The notes: generated by a model not told the origin, from the letters alone. DNA of 46,685 nt from an uncultured Collinsella sp. (GCA_900541785.1 UQKY01000012.1:1-46685), one strand, 5' to 3'; positions 34,701 to 43,130 are shown, numbered from the stretch's first letter. Program-made: numbers and translations.

Positions 34701-36458
34701 CTACTCGGCATCCTCGATCTCATATGAATCCGCCTCGGCGGGCTCATCGTTTGCCTCCGCCGCAGCCCCGTGCGCCTCGTCAAACGCCGCCTTCATGGTC
34801 TTGTTGCCCCACGTGAGCTTGCGAATGGTAAGATCGTCGGCCTTCTTGTTGGCTAGGCGCAGATTGTTCTCGGAGGACAGCAACGCCTCCTTGGTTTTCT
34901 GCAGATGGCTAATCGTCTTGTCGATCTCATCGATCGCCGTTTGGAACTTGCGGCTCGCGATCTCGTAGTTGCGGCCGAAGTCGTTCTTGAACTTCTCCAT
35001 CTTGGCTTCGAAGTTCGTGACGTCGATATTCTGCTGTTTGTACTCCGCCAGCTCCTGCTTATAGCGAAGCGAACCCATGGCGGCGTTGCGAAGAAGCGTG
35101 ATCATGGGAATAAAGAACTGCGGGCGAATCACGTACATCTTCTCGTAGCGATAGCTCACGTCCACGATTCCCGCGTTGTAAAGCTCGCTCTCGGGCTCCA
35201 ACAGGGTGCAGAGCACCGCATACTCGCAGCCTTTCTGGCGACGATCGTGGTCGAGCTTCTTAAAGAAGTCCTCGTTCTTGTGCTTGGTCGCGGTCTCGTC
35301 GTTTTCGTTTTTCATCTCGAACATAATCGAAATGACCTCGTTGCCGCTCGCGTCGCACTCGCGGAAGATAAAGTCGCCCTTGGTACCCTCGGACGCATCG
35401 TTATCTTTCTCGAAGTACGCGTTAGGAAACGCCGTCATGCGCAGACGGTTAAACTCGGTCTCGCAGTGCTGCTCGAGCGACTCGCCCACCATCTTGGTGG
35501 ACAGGCGAACCTTCATGTCCTTAAGGCGCTCAATCTCTTCATCCTTATAGCGAATCAGGTCATCGCTCGCGCGCTTGGCCTGCGCAAGCTCGAGCTCATG
35601 CGCCGCCTTGGCCTGTTCCTCACGCGAATCGCGCACCGCCAGCTCACTCGTCAGCTTGGCACGCGCCTCATCACGCTCACGCTCCGCCGCGGCGACCGCC
35701 TCCGATAGGTTCATTTTGGCCGTCAGCTCCTGTTCGCGCAGCTGGGCACGCAGGCCCTCGGCCTCTTGCTCGGACTGAGCCTTTGCGGCGGAAAACTTCT
35801 CTTGTACCTTCGCGCGATAGTCAGCAAGCGCGCGCTCGGCCTCGCTGCGAGCGGCATCGAGCTCACGCTGCGACTCTGCCGCGGCAGCGGCAAGCGCCAT
35901 CTCCTGGGCCTTGTCCGCAGCGGCAAGCCTGGCCTGCAGCTCGGCAATCTGAGCATCACGTGCAGCTAAATCGTTTTGAGCGGCGTTGCGCGCCGCCGAC
36001 TCGGCAAGCTTTGCTTCGTCATCTTTGCGCCCAAGCTGCGCACGCAGGCTATCAATTTCACGCTGAAGCTCGGCATTCTCCTTTTGAGCGTCGGCACGGG
36101 CCTCAACCGCCGCGCGCTGGCTTGCGCTCTCACGCTCTGCGGCAGCGCCCTCAAGCTTGGCGCGCAGCTCGGCAAGCTCGGCATCGCGCTTGGCGACTTC
36201 TTGCGCCAGCTGCTGAGCTGCAGCGTTCTTCTGCTCGACAAGCTGAGCGTTGCGCTGAGACTCTGCCTCTTGCAAGGCAGCCGACGAACGCGAGCGCTCA
36301 AGCTCCAGCGCCTGCTCGCCCTCGCGCTGGACTGCCTTCACACGCTCATCCAGGTCGCGCGAAAACTCGGCATCGCGTACTTGCTTGACGATATCCGCAT
36401 AGCCGGACGCATCGACCTTAAAGACTTCGCCGCAATGCGGGCACTTGATCTCGTTCAT
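34701..36458 (-). CDS. DUF2130 domain protein with zinc ribbon start and long coiled coil
   Basis: 585 residues. The first residues have a CPHCGEVF half zinc ribbon. About 30-310 is a highly charged Ala/Glu/Arg/Gln-rich coiled coil. The C-terminal 200 residues carry DUF2130, including LSTKMVGESLEQHCETEFNR, then EGTKGDFIFRE and EMKNENDETATKHKNEDFFKKLD, whose Asp/Glu/Lys pattern resembles a PD-(D/E)xK nuclease core. The family has been linked to DNA processing but its activity is not settled. ATG 36458 has GAGGAG five bases upstream. Confidence 0.85.
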   Translation of the reverse strand: MNEIKCPHCGEVFKVDASGYADIVKQVRDAEFSRDLDERVKAVQREGEQALELERSRSSAALQEAESQRNAQLVEQKNAAAQQLAQEVAKRDAELAELRAKLEGAAAERESASQRAAVEARADAQKENAELQREIDSLRAQLGRKDDEAKLAESAARNAAQNDLAARDAQIAELQARLAAADKAQEMALAAAAAESQRELDAARSEAERALADYRAKVQEKFSAAKAQSEQEAEGLRAQLREQELTAKMNLSEAVAAAERERDEARAKLTSELAVRDSREEQAKAAHELELAQAKRASDDLIRYKDEEIERLKDMKVRLSTKMVGESLEQHCETEFNRLRMTAFPNAYFEKDNDASEGTKGDFIFRECDASGNEVISIMFEMKNENDETATKHKNEDFFKKLDHDRRQKGCEYAVLCTLLEPESELYNAGIVDVSYRYEKMYVIRPQFFIPMITLLRNAAMGSLRYKQELAEYKQQNIDVTNFEAKMEKFKNDFGRNYEIASRKFQTAIDEIDKTISHLQKTKEALLSSENNLRLANKKADDLTIRKLTWGNKTMKAAFDEAHGAAAEANDEPAEADSYEIEDAE

Positions 36459-36515
36459 AGCAGCTCCTCGATGGACGCAAATTTCAACCGCCTACACTCT
36501 ACCGCGCCACGCGGA

Positions 36516-36551
36516 CAAAAAAGGCGCCGCCGCCATAATGGCAACGGCGCC
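36516..36551 (-). terminator. Terminator after the metallophosphoesterase gene
   Basis: On the minus strand GGCGCCGTTGCC pairs with GGCGGCGGCGCC (two G-U pairs) over a five-base loop, followed by TTTTTT. It ends the minus-strand phosphoesterase transcript before the DUF2130 gene promoter. Confidence 0.8.
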
Positions 36552-36552
36552 A

Positions 36553-36591
36553 GAACCACCACAAAGGTGCCTGTCCCCTTTGTGGTGGTTC
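36553..36591. repeat. REP-like palindrome with 15-base perfect arms
   Basis: GAACCACCACAAAGG and its perfect inverse enclose a nine-base loop, TGCCTGTCC. Read on the minus strand the core is GGACAGGCA, like the GGGACAGG of the palindrome at 22448. It lies five bases past the end of the phosphoesterase gene. Confidence 0.7.
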
Positions 36592-36596
36592 GAGCA

Positions 36597-37142
36597 TTAC
36601 AGTCCAAAGAAGCCCAGGATTTGATCCCGGCTTACGGGCTTGTACTCGTTGGCATCGAGACCGACATCGTAGCGAAAGATAGGGCGCTCGCGATCGCGGT
36701 TGCGTGCGTTGGTGCGGTCTCCCCTGCTGTGGATATGTCCGTGCAGCATGATGGCACCACGCGCTTTGCCATTCCAGCTAAGCATGGGGTAGTGGCTCAT
36801 AACCAGACGATGGCCCTTGGCATAGCCGGGGGCAATCTCCAGATAATCACGCACGTCTTCCCAAATTTGCGGCACGTCGGGATCTTCCCAATCGCCGTCA
36901 TGGTTACCACGGATGAGCGTCACGTTTTGGCAGGCAATACGCTCGCGCAGGCGCACCGCCTCCGCCAGGGGCAAACGATAGGTAAAGTCACCCAGAATGT
37001 AGAGACGGTCATCCACAGCCACGCACTCATTGATGGCATCGATGACCTTGCGATTCATCTCCTCGACCGAGCCAAACGGCCGGTCCATGTCGTGCAAGAT
37101 ATTCGTATCGCCCAGGTGCAGATCGGCGGTAAACCACATCAT
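36597..37142 (-). CDS. Calcineurin-like metallophosphoesterase
   Basis: 181 residues with the metal-ligand series in order: TADLHLGD near the N-terminus, LGDFT, RGNHDGDWED, MSHYPML and LHGHIHSRG. This is the YfcE/MJ0936-like small phosphoesterase type. Substrate is unknown; nucleic acid or cyclic phosphodiesters are typical. ATG 37142 has GAGGA nine bases upstream; the frame begins at ATG 37157 without a binding site. It is last in a run of small minus-strand genes. Confidence 0.85.
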   Translation of the reverse strand: MMWFTADLHLGDTNILHDMDRPFGSVEEMNRKVIDAINECVAVDDRLYILGDFTYRLPLAEAVRLRERIACQNVTLIRGNHDGDWEDPDVPQIWEDVRDYLEIAPGYAKGHRLVMSHYPMLSWNGKARGAIMLHGHIHSRGDRTNARNRDRERPIFRYDVGLDANEYKPVSRDQILGFFGL

Positions 37143-37208
37143 CGTCTCTGTCCTCATTTCGCAACGTGTTCAACTCGTGCTAAGTATACAGACGCAGCGA
37201 TGCGGCGG

Positions 37209-37388
37209 TTATCCAAAGAACCCGCCGAACAGTCCGCGGCGGCGCTTGTCTTGCTTTTTCGAAGCGTCACCCTGGGTATTCTTATCCTGCCGCTTCTTAC
37301 GATCCCGCTCCAACTCATCGTCATCGAGTAGCATATCCCACTCAAACGGATCGTCTGTCAGATCGAACTGGTCGTCGTCATCAAACAT
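37209..37388 (-). CDS. Small 59-residue protein, acidic head and basic tail
   Basis: The product begins MFDDDDQFDLTDDPFEWD, continues with a charged Lys/Arg/Gln/Asp middle and ends RRRGLFGGFFG. ATG 37388 has AAGGGAG seven bases upstream, which supports real translation. The pattern of an acidic N-terminus, basic linker and short hydrophobic Gly/Phe tail is not a signal peptide or a membrane helix. I do not recognise it. It lies 17 bases after the HIRAN gene and 66 before the phosphoesterase, in the same direction, so the three probably form an operon. Confidence 0.65.
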   Translation of the reverse strand: MFDDDDQFDLTDDPFEWDMLLDDDELERDRKKRQDKNTQGDASKKQDKRRRGLFGGFFG

Positions 37389-37406
37389 GGCAGTCTCCCT
37401 TACCGA

Positions 37407-37733
37407 TTAGCGAGCATCCACCACGTAGAGTCCAACACGCACCTGATGCCACGGGCTGCGCTCGGGAGCAACCTGTTGCACGCGGGCCTCAAATACGTCC
37501 TCATGGCCGTAATACATCATCAAGGACAGCGGGCCGACCTCGTTTCCCGGAACATAGCCAAGCTTGGTGTTGCCATAGTAAATCGCAACCGCCTCGGGAT
37601 CATGGGGATTATCGCGCTCGGCGCACAGCGTCAGTTTATCGCCCACTTTAAGATCGCCTAGGACCAAAGCGCCGTCGGCATATTGAAATCCTGCGATATG
37701 AAATGACAGAAGAACACGTGAAGGCTCGTACAT
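37407..37733 (-). CDS. HIRAN-domain protein
   Basis: 108 residues, essentially one HIRAN domain: SFHIAGFQYADGALVLGDL, then the diagnostic LTLCAERDNPHDPEAVAIYYGNTKLGYVPGNEVGPL. HIRAN domains bind single-stranded DNA 3' ends in helicases such as HLTF; single-domain forms occur in bacteria with unknown role. ATG 37733 has GAGGAG six bases upstream. The frame opens at 37763, but the upstream codons have no start signal. Confidence 0.88.
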   Translation of the reverse strand: MYEPSRVLLSFHIAGFQYADGALVLGDLKVGDKLTLCAERDNPHDPEAVAIYYGNTKLGYVPGNEVGPLSLMMYYGHEDVFEARVQQVAPERSPWHQVRVGLYVVDAR

Positions 37734-37968
37734 GGCAACTCCTCTAACGGCCGGATAAACCAACGCTTAACCTCACTGAGAAGTTTACGGGCCCGTGCGG
37801 ACACGAATTCACCCGCTCGCGCCTTTCACCCAGTTGCCGCAACGCTTGCGAGACAGAGCGCTTGCAGATAAGATAGGGGTACGGATGGCACCCGTGGCAG
37901 CGGGTCTTGCCAACTCCGATACACGTTTTCATCGTGAGAAGTGGCCGTCTTCGCTTACGCGGGGGCGG

Positions 37969-38052
37969 CTATTTCATTCGGCCGATAAACAGGCCGAGTT
38001 CGATAGCCGCGATTAACAACGCCAGTAACGAAATAACATCGCTTACGTTCAT
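37969..38052 (-). CDS. 27-residue hydrophobic peptide, type I toxin (holin-like) candidate
   Basis: A short frame encodes MNVSDVISLLALLIAAIELG followed by LFIGRMK. It is one membrane-spanning helix with a polar start and a basic end, the shape of holin-like type I toxins. GAAGGG lies 6-7 bases before ATG 38052. The region past the stop can fold into a stem (GCCG with CGGC around a CGC/GCG hairpin), as toxin mRNAs often do. No antitoxin RNA promoter can be proven by eye. Confidence 0.5.
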   Translation of the reverse strand: MNVSDVISLLALLIAAIELGLFIGRMK

Positions 38053-38107
38053 ACCAATTCCCTTCTAAAGGGAGTTGGCCCATCCGTACCCCATAGCAGT
38101 AGTCTAA

Positions 38108-38155
38108 CGTAAATGACAGGTAATAGGAACACTTGTTCGTATTACCTGCCATTTC
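38108..38155. repeat. Inverted repeat past the aldehyde dehydrogenase gene
   Basis: AATGACAGGTAAT and ATTACCTGCCATT are 13-base arms with one mismatch, around a loop that itself contains AACA/TGTT. It begins right at the stop of the minus-strand aldehyde dehydrogenase gene and may act as its terminator, although the T tract is poor. Confidence 0.55.
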
Positions 38156-39535
38156 CTAATGCACAAACATGCGCACAAATTTGTGCTTCCAGCTTGCGTA
38201 GGGCGCATACCGAAACGGCACGTCCAGCCACGTTGCCTTGTTCACGATGCTCTTCTTATGGCTAAACGTATCGAAGCTCTCGCGGCCATGGTACTGCCCC
38301 ATGCCGCTCGCGCCCATGCCGCCAAAGCCCATATGGCTCGTAGCCAGATGCATGATCGTGTCGTTGACGCAGCCGCCGCCAAAGGGCACGTAGCGCACAA
38401 AGCGCTGCTGAACCGCGCGATCCTGACTAAAGATATACAGGGCCAGCGGCGTCGGACGATCCGTAATAAACGCTTCGGCCTCGTCTAGGCTCTCAAACGT
38501 CAGCACCGGCAAGATGGGGCCGAAAATCTCCTCCTGCATCACGGCGTCCTCAGGCGCCACGCCGTCTAGGATCGTCGGCTCAATTTTGAGCGACGACTCG
38601 CGCGCCGTTCCTCCCAGCACAACCTTATCGGGGTCGATCAGCCCGCGCACGCGCGCGAAATGCTTGGCGTTGACAATATGACCGTAGTCCTCGTTGTCGA
38701 GCGGGTGCTCGCCAAACATGCGACGGACCTCCTCCTTGATGAGACCCAACAGCTCATCGTGCACGCGCACGTCGACCAGCAGGTAGTCGGGCGCCACGCA
38801 GGTCTGGCCCACGTTGAGCCATTTACCAAAGGCGATACGCCGTGCCGCGACCTTCAAGTTTGCCGTCGCATCCACGATGCAGGGGCTCTTTCCGCCCAGC
38901 TCAAGCGTCACGGGCGTAAGGTTTTTACTTGCGCGCTCCATGACGAGCTTGCCGACCGGAACGCTTCCGGTAAAGAAGATTTTGTCCCAGCATTCATCGA
39001 GCAACGCTTCGTTCTCGGCACGCCCGCCTTCGACGACCGTCACCAGGCGCGGATCAAATGCTTCCTCGCAAATCTGCCTGAGCACCGCGCTCGAAGCCGG
39101 CGCATAGGCACTCGGCTTGATGACCACGGTGTTGCCTGCAGCGAGCGCGCCGGCGAGCGGCTCGAGCGTCAGTAAAAACGGATAGTTCCAGGGCGCCATG
39201 ATGAGCGTGACGCCATAGGGCACGGCTTGCGTTTTGCACACACTCACGGCGTTGGCAAGGTCACACGGACGCAGGCGCGGACGACTCCATCGAGCCACAT
39301 GCGCAATCTGATGGCGAATCTCGGAAAGCGACGTGCCGATCTCGCACATATAGGCCTCGTCATGCGACTTTCCCAAATCGGTCTTAAGCGCATGGGCAAT
39401 ATCGGCCTCGTGGGCCCGTACCGCATCGCGCAGGCGCACGAGGGCGCGACGTCGAGCATCGACATCAAACGTGGCGTGCGTCTTAAAATAGGCGCGCTGC
39501 TCGCCGACAATGCGCGCGATTTCCTCGGTATTCAT
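38156..39535 (-). CDS. Aldehyde dehydrogenase (class 3-like)
   Basis: NAD(P)+-dependent aldehyde oxidation, 459 residues, close to the size of class 3 enzymes. Motifs: MAPWNYPF near 113, catalytic Glu in ELGGKSP near 212, nucleophile Cys in GQTCVAPDYLL near 246, and EEIFGPILPVL. A GGCVNDTIMH segment and a C-terminal SHKKSIV tract complete the pattern of this class. GGAGGGCCC directly precedes ATG 39535. It follows the alcohol dehydrogenase gene by eight bases in one operon, so the pair could take an alcohol to the acid, or run in reverse for fermentation. Confidence 0.93.
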   Translation of the reverse strand: MNTEEIARIVGEQRAYFKTHATFDVDARRRALVRLRDAVRAHEADIAHALKTDLGKSHDEAYMCEIGTSLSEIRHQIAHVARWSRPRLRPCDLANAVSVCKTQAVPYGVTLIMAPWNYPFLLTLEPLAGALAAGNTVVIKPSAYAPASSAVLRQICEEAFDPRLVTVVEGGRAENEALLDECWDKIFFTGSVPVGKLVMERASKNLTPVTLELGGKSPCIVDATANLKVAARRIAFGKWLNVGQTCVAPDYLLVDVRVHDELLGLIKEEVRRMFGEHPLDNEDYGHIVNAKHFARVRGLIDPDKVVLGGTARESSLKIEPTILDGVAPEDAVMQEEIFGPILPVLTFESLDEAEAFITDRPTPLALYIFSQDRAVQQRFVRYVPFGGGCVNDTIMHLATSHMGFGGMGASGMGQYHGRESFDTFSHKKSIVNKATWLDVPFRYAPYASWKHKFVRMFVH

Positions 39536-39543
39536 GGGCCCTC

Positions 39544-40764
39544 CTAGCTCTCGCCCTCAAACATACCACCCGCAATGACCTCGTACATACGCTCGAGTTC
39601 CAAACGGTCCATCAAAAGTGGAACAGGGTATAGCGGATTGGCCTCGGCATCGGCATGGGCCGCCATTTGCGGAATATCGGAACGGCGAATACCCAAGACA
39701 TATTTGGGGATTCCCAGGGCCTCGTTCATGCGGTCGACCCAATCGATAAAGGCCTCGGCCGCAAGACTGTCCTGCGCGGTAGCCGGCGCAATGCCCGCCA
39801 TGCGAGCAAGATCGGCAAGCTTGGGGGCGGCGGCGTCACCATAAGCGCGAAGCATGTGCGGCAGGATGATCGCGTTGGCCAAGCCATGCGGAATTCCGTA
39901 TCGGCCGCCCAGACTGTGCGCGATGGCATGAACATATCCGACATAGGAGCGGGTAAACGCAACGCCCGCCTTATACGCCGCCGAAAGCATATTGCGGCGC
40001 GCACGCATGTCCTCGCCATGCTCATAGGCCTCGAGCAAATTTTCGCGGATGAGCTGCACCGCCTGTCGCGCCATCTTACGCGTATAGGGCGTGGTGCTTC
40101 GCCCGATAAAGGCTTCGACGGCATGCGTCAGGGCGTCCATGCCCGTCTGCCCCGTAATGGAGGCGGGCAGGCCGCGCGTAAACTCGGGGTCGTGCACCGC
40201 AAAGCGCGGAATGAGCACAAAGTCGTTAATGGGGTATTTATAGTGTGTCTCGTTATCGGTGATAACCGCCGCGAGCGTCACTTCGCTTCCCGTACCGGCG
40301 GTAGTGGGAACCGCAATAAGCAGCGGCAGGAGACGGTGGACACGCAACAGGCCACGCATCTTGTTGATGGGCTTGTTTGGCTGCGCAATGTGCGCCCCCA
40401 CACCCTTGGCGCAGTCCATGGCTGATCCTCCGCCAAAGCCGATAATGGCCTGGCAGGCGCCCTCTCGATACAGCGCCGCCGCTTCCTCCACGTTTGAGAC
40501 CGTGGGGTTCGCACGCGTTTCGGCATAGACCGTAACGCCAATCCCCTGAGCCGTAAGCGCACACTCGAGCGATGCCGTGAGCCCCAAACGTGCAATACCA
40601 GGGTCTGTCACGATAAGGACCTTCTGGATCGAGCGCTTTTGAAGCACCGCGGGCACATCCTCGGCATGCTCCAAAATGTGCGGCTCGGTATAGGGCAGGA
40701 TCGGCAATGCAATGCGAAAAACCGTCTGATATGTTCGGCACCAGGCACGACGGGCTAGATGCAT
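39544..40764 (-). CDS. Iron-containing alcohol dehydrogenase
   Basis: 406 residues, group III Fe-ADH family. Nucleotide binding: GFGGGSAMDCAKG near 115 and PTTAGTGSEVT near 160. Metal site residues lie in DALTHAVEAFIG and in the His-rich YVHAIAHSLGGRYGIPHG stretch. ATG 40764 has GGAG nine bases upstream; the frame opens at 40845 without a start signal. Substrate could be ethanol, 1,3-propanediol, butanol or another alcohol. It heads the operon with the aldehyde dehydrogenase. Confidence 0.9.
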   Translation of the reverse strand: MHLARRAWCRTYQTVFRIALPILPYTEPHILEHAEDVPAVLQKRSIQKVLIVTDPGIARLGLTASLECALTAQGIGVTVYAETRANPTVSNVEEAAALYREGACQAIIGFGGGSAMDCAKGVGAHIAQPNKPINKMRGLLRVHRLLPLLIAVPTTAGTGSEVTLAAVITDNETHYKYPINDFVLIPRFAVHDPEFTRGLPASITGQTGMDALTHAVEAFIGRSTTPYTRKMARQAVQLIRENLLEAYEHGEDMRARRNMLSAAYKAGVAFTRSYVGYVHAIAHSLGGRYGIPHGLANAIILPHMLRAYGDAAAPKLADLARMAGIAPATAQDSLAAEAFIDWVDRMNEALGIPKYVLGIRRSDIPQMAAHADAEANPLYPVPLLMDRLELERMYEVIAGGMFEGES

Positions 40765-40782
40765 AAAGGAAACTCCTTTATT

Positions 40783-40798
40783 TGTTGATGGGTCAACA
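40783..40798. promoter_or_regulatory. Candidate operator TGTTGA-N4-TCAACA upstream of alcohol dehydrogenase
   Basis: Perfect six-base dyad with a four-base spacer, 19 bases before the alcohol dehydrogenase ATG on the minus strand. A related dyad GTTAATCAATCAAC sits at 40848-40861. Two similar half-site pairs in one promoter region suggest a dedicated regulator, not identified here. Confidence 0.45.
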
Positions 40799-40908
40799 TT
40801 TGCTCGACCGATTGTACTCAGCAGAGATCGCAGACGGACTCCCAATCGTTAATCAATCAACATTTTCATATCTCAAAATTGTTTTATTAAAAATCATTCC
40901 TAATAGGC

Positions 40909-40936
40909 TTCACATTTGGTTGCATTTATGGATAAT
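40909..40936 (+). promoter_or_regulatory. Predicted rubrerythrin promoter
   Basis: TTCACA at 40909-40914 and GATAAT at 40931-40936 are separated by 16 bases, within an AT-rich stretch that is unusual for this window. A start near 40943 gives a leader of about 78 bases, with a CGTCCGG / CCGGACG hairpin at 40955-40985. Confidence 0.55.
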
Positions 40937-41020
40937 AGAACTCGTCAAGACGCACGTCCGGAGAGGGCCCTTACGGGACCGGACGAGCGCACAATCGCCA
41001 TCGATCGAAAGGATCGAATC

Positions 41021-41581
41021 ATGAAGTTTGTTTGCCCCGTTTGCGGTTATGTGGAAGAGTTCGACGGCGACCAGCTGCCCGAGGATTTTAAGTGCCCCCA
41101 GTGCGGCGTTCCCGGTTCTCGTTTCTTGAAGCAGGAGGAGGGTCAGCTCGAGTGGGCTGCCGAGCACGTCGTGGGCGTCGCCAAGATGGAGGGCGTCTCC
41201 GAGGACATCGTTGCCGACCTGCGCGCCAACTTTGAGGGCGAGTGCTCTGAGGTCGGTATGTACCTGGCCATGGCTCGCGTCGCCCATCGCGAGGGTTATC
41301 CCGAGATCGGCCTGTACTGGGAGAAGGCTGCCCACGAGGAGGCCGAGCATGCCGCCAAGTTCGCTGAGCTCCTGGGCGAGGTCGTGACCGACTCCACCAA
41401 GAAGAACCTCGAGATGCGCGTTGAGGCCGAGAACGGTGCCACCGCCGGCAAGACCGATCTTGCCAAGCGCGCCAAGGCCGCTGGCCTCGATGCCATCCAC
41501 GACACCGTGCACGAGATGGCTCGCGACGAGGCCCGCCACGGCAAGGCTTTCGCCGGCCTGCTCAAGCGCTACTTTGGCTAA
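41021..41581 (+). CDS. Reverse rubrerythrin (N-terminal rubredoxin, C-terminal diiron domain)
   Basis: 186 residues. The rubredoxin-like centre is at the N-terminus (CPVCGY, then FKCPQCGVPGSR), followed by the four-helix ferritin-like domain with its diiron ligands in EGECSEVGMYL, EAAHEEAEHAAKF, EMRVEAENG and ARDEARHGKAF. Rubredoxin first is the order of clostridial reverse rubrerythrins that act as H2O2/O2 reductases with NADH-linked electron donors. Codons are strongly biased and the leader and terminator are strong, in keeping with high expression. GAAAGGATCG precedes ATG 41021. Confidence 0.93.
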   Translation: MKFVCPVCGYVEEFDGDQLPEDFKCPQCGVPGSRFLKQEEGQLEWAAEHVVGVAKMEGVSEDIVADLRANFEGECSEVGMYLAMARVAHREGYPEIGLYWEKAAHEEAEHAAKFAELLGEVVTDSTKKNLEMRVEAENGATAGKTDLAKRAKAAGLDAIHDTVHEMARDEARHGKAFAGLLKRYFG

Positions 41582-41614
41582 GCCAGCCGCCTGAGAGACA
41601 ATCTCTAGCTCGAT

Positions 41615-41645
41615 AAGGCCCGGACCGCATGGTTCGGGCCTTTTT
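41615..41645 (+). terminator. Terminator after rubrerythrin
   Basis: GGCCCGGACC / GGTTCGGGCC ten-base stem (one G-U pair) with a four-base loop, followed by TTTTT. Confidence 0.9.
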
Positions 41646-41710
41646 GTGTCTCGAGGACTCGTTAACGCCCTGAAATAGGACCGCCTTAGGCATCGGCTTC
41701 TCGTCAAAAA

Positions 41711-41833
41711 CTAAGTGAGTAGACTTTTTGGAACTTGCCGAGCACACCACCCATATTGCTTTATAAAGCCGCAGGTAAATGACTTGTTGCAAAACGGCTT
41801 GGTCGCCAAAGCGCCAAAAGTCTACTCACTTAG
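41711..41833. repeat. 123-bp terminal-inverted-repeat element, copy 2
   Basis: Left end CTAAGTGAGTAGACTTTTT; right end ACTTTT-type inverse ending CACTTAG. The interior has GCCGAGCACA, GCCGCAGGTAAA and CTTGTTGCAAAAC, shared with copies 1 and 3. Same length and orientation as the others. The right end supplies the last two codons and stop of the nuclease-like gene on the minus strand. Confidence 0.85.
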
Positions 41834-42949
41834 AACCGCAGCCGTCCACGATTGAGCTGTTTTGCGTCTAACGGGCATCTTTCCGTCGATTACTCCCAAT
41901 TTTGTCCAGTCAACGAATAGTTCAGACCGGAGTAATGCCTCAGCCCTTTGCTCATCCGGGCTTTTATCACGATATTTAGCATCGAGCATCCTGCATACGG
42001 CCTTAACGATCGCGCGGAATCTACCCTCATCGGATATCTGTCTGTGTGTCAGGAGAAGTACATCGTAGCCCATGGCCTGAAGGGCCGTCATGCGATCGGC
42101 GTCACGCAAGCCATCCCCTGCGCGTCCGTGCGAGGCCTTTCCCTGACATTCAATGGCCACCTGTCGCCTGCCGTCCGGCGTAGAAAGTAGTAGGTCGATA
42201 TATACACGGGACTTTCCCACAATCGCTCGAGCACTTGTGCTTAACGTCACTTCGACATTGAGCTCTATGCCGCAAAAACCTTCGCCTCCCAGGGCTCGCG
42301 GCAGCCCGAGCAACAAATACGCCTCGACCTCAAAAGGCGACGCGGCACCCAATGGGACGAGTTGCGATACCGCCATAAATCTATTGCCGTAACGCATCCC
42401 GCAAACATCTGAACAAAAACGGTCAAGGTCTCTGCCCAAAACCAAAGCGTCTCGACGCCATAAATTTGAAGTGGCGCCGTCCTCGGACGGGCAGCGCACC
42501 CAACCGAACGTTGTCGAAATCGCGCCCGAATCAATTGCACGCGTAAGCTCCGCCTCAAGTGCCACCGGCAGAGCGCACACCGCAAACAAGCCACACATCT
42601 CCGCCAACACAAAAAGAAGCTGAAGATCTGTCAGATGCCGCGACATGATGAATGCCGTCAGTAGAGGAGACGTAATCAAAAATCCATGCTCCGTTTCCAG
42701 CACAGATTCCCTGGGGAGCTCACCAAGAAACAGCCGCTGTCTAATGCTGGCAGGACAAGTCCGTTTGTTTCTCGTACGAACCAATGTATACAGCGGAAAA
42801 CCGAGCGCAACCGCAGCCGTCGGGTTACGGGCGAGGTCATATCGCTGCCGGTCTTCTTCCGGTCGCGGAAGCGGCGGACACAAAGCGCGGACTTGAGGGG
42901 GCAAACGCCAGTATCTAAAAGCCGATATGTCACAAAGTAAATCCTTCAT
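41822..42949 (-). CDS. Putative nuclease-fold protein (DUF559/Vsr-like C-terminus)
   Basis: 375 residues. The C-terminal part has YIDLLLSTPDGRRQVAIECQ, then GKASHGR, then DADRMTALQAMGYDVLLLTHRQI. That is the D, ExQ, H and D-R spacing of the DUF559/Vsr-like PD-(D/E)xK group found in AbiEi-type and mismatch-repair nucleases. The N-terminal 250 residues are not recognised. No good ribosome site precedes ATG 42949 (or GTG 42955). The last codons, Ser-Glu-TAG, come from the 123-bp repeat. The gene is less GC-rich than its neighbours and is bracketed by two copies of that repeat, so recent acquisition is possible. Confidence 0.5.
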   Translation of the reverse strand: MKDLLCDISAFRYWRLPPQVRALCPPLPRPEEDRQRYDLARNPTAAVALGFPLYTLVRTRNKRTCPASIRQRLFLGELPRESVLETEHGFLITSPLLTAFIMSRHLTDLQLLFVLAEMCGLFAVCALPVALEAELTRAIDSGAISTTFGWVRCPSEDGATSNLWRRDALVLGRDLDRFCSDVCGMRYGNRFMAVSQLVPLGAASPFEVEAYLLLGLPRALGGEGFCGIELNVEVTLSTSARAIVGKSRVYIDLLLSTPDGRRQVAIECQGKASHGRAGDGLRDADRMTALQAMGYDVLLLTHRQISDEGRFRAIVKAVCRMLDAKYRDKSPDEQRAEALLRSELFVDWTKLGVIDGKMPVRRKTAQSWTAAVLSE

Positions 42950-43032
42950 AGGCACAGGAAAACACGAATTTCAACCCAGCCTGTCTCACATTGGGGCGAA
43001 CGCACCAAAAATGGCACCGAACGGACTGTTAA

Positions 43033-43098
43033 GTTTTCAACAGCCCTCCCCAACTGGCCAAAAGCTTGCCAAAAGCTGGACGAAGCCCTGTTGAAAAC
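43033..43098. repeat. Inverted repeat GTTTTCAACAG / CTGTTGAAAAC
   Basis: Perfect 11-base arms flank 44 bases with an internal direct repeat GCCAAAAGCT. CCCCATTTTTTTC follows on the plus strand. It lies just before copy 3 of the 123-bp repeat, in the 181-bp gap above the nuclease-like gene. It may be another mobile palindrome or a plus-strand terminator without an obvious upstream gene. Confidence 0.55.
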
Positions 43099-43130
43099 CC
43101 CATTTTTTTCTTATGCAGAAACTTTGCGCG

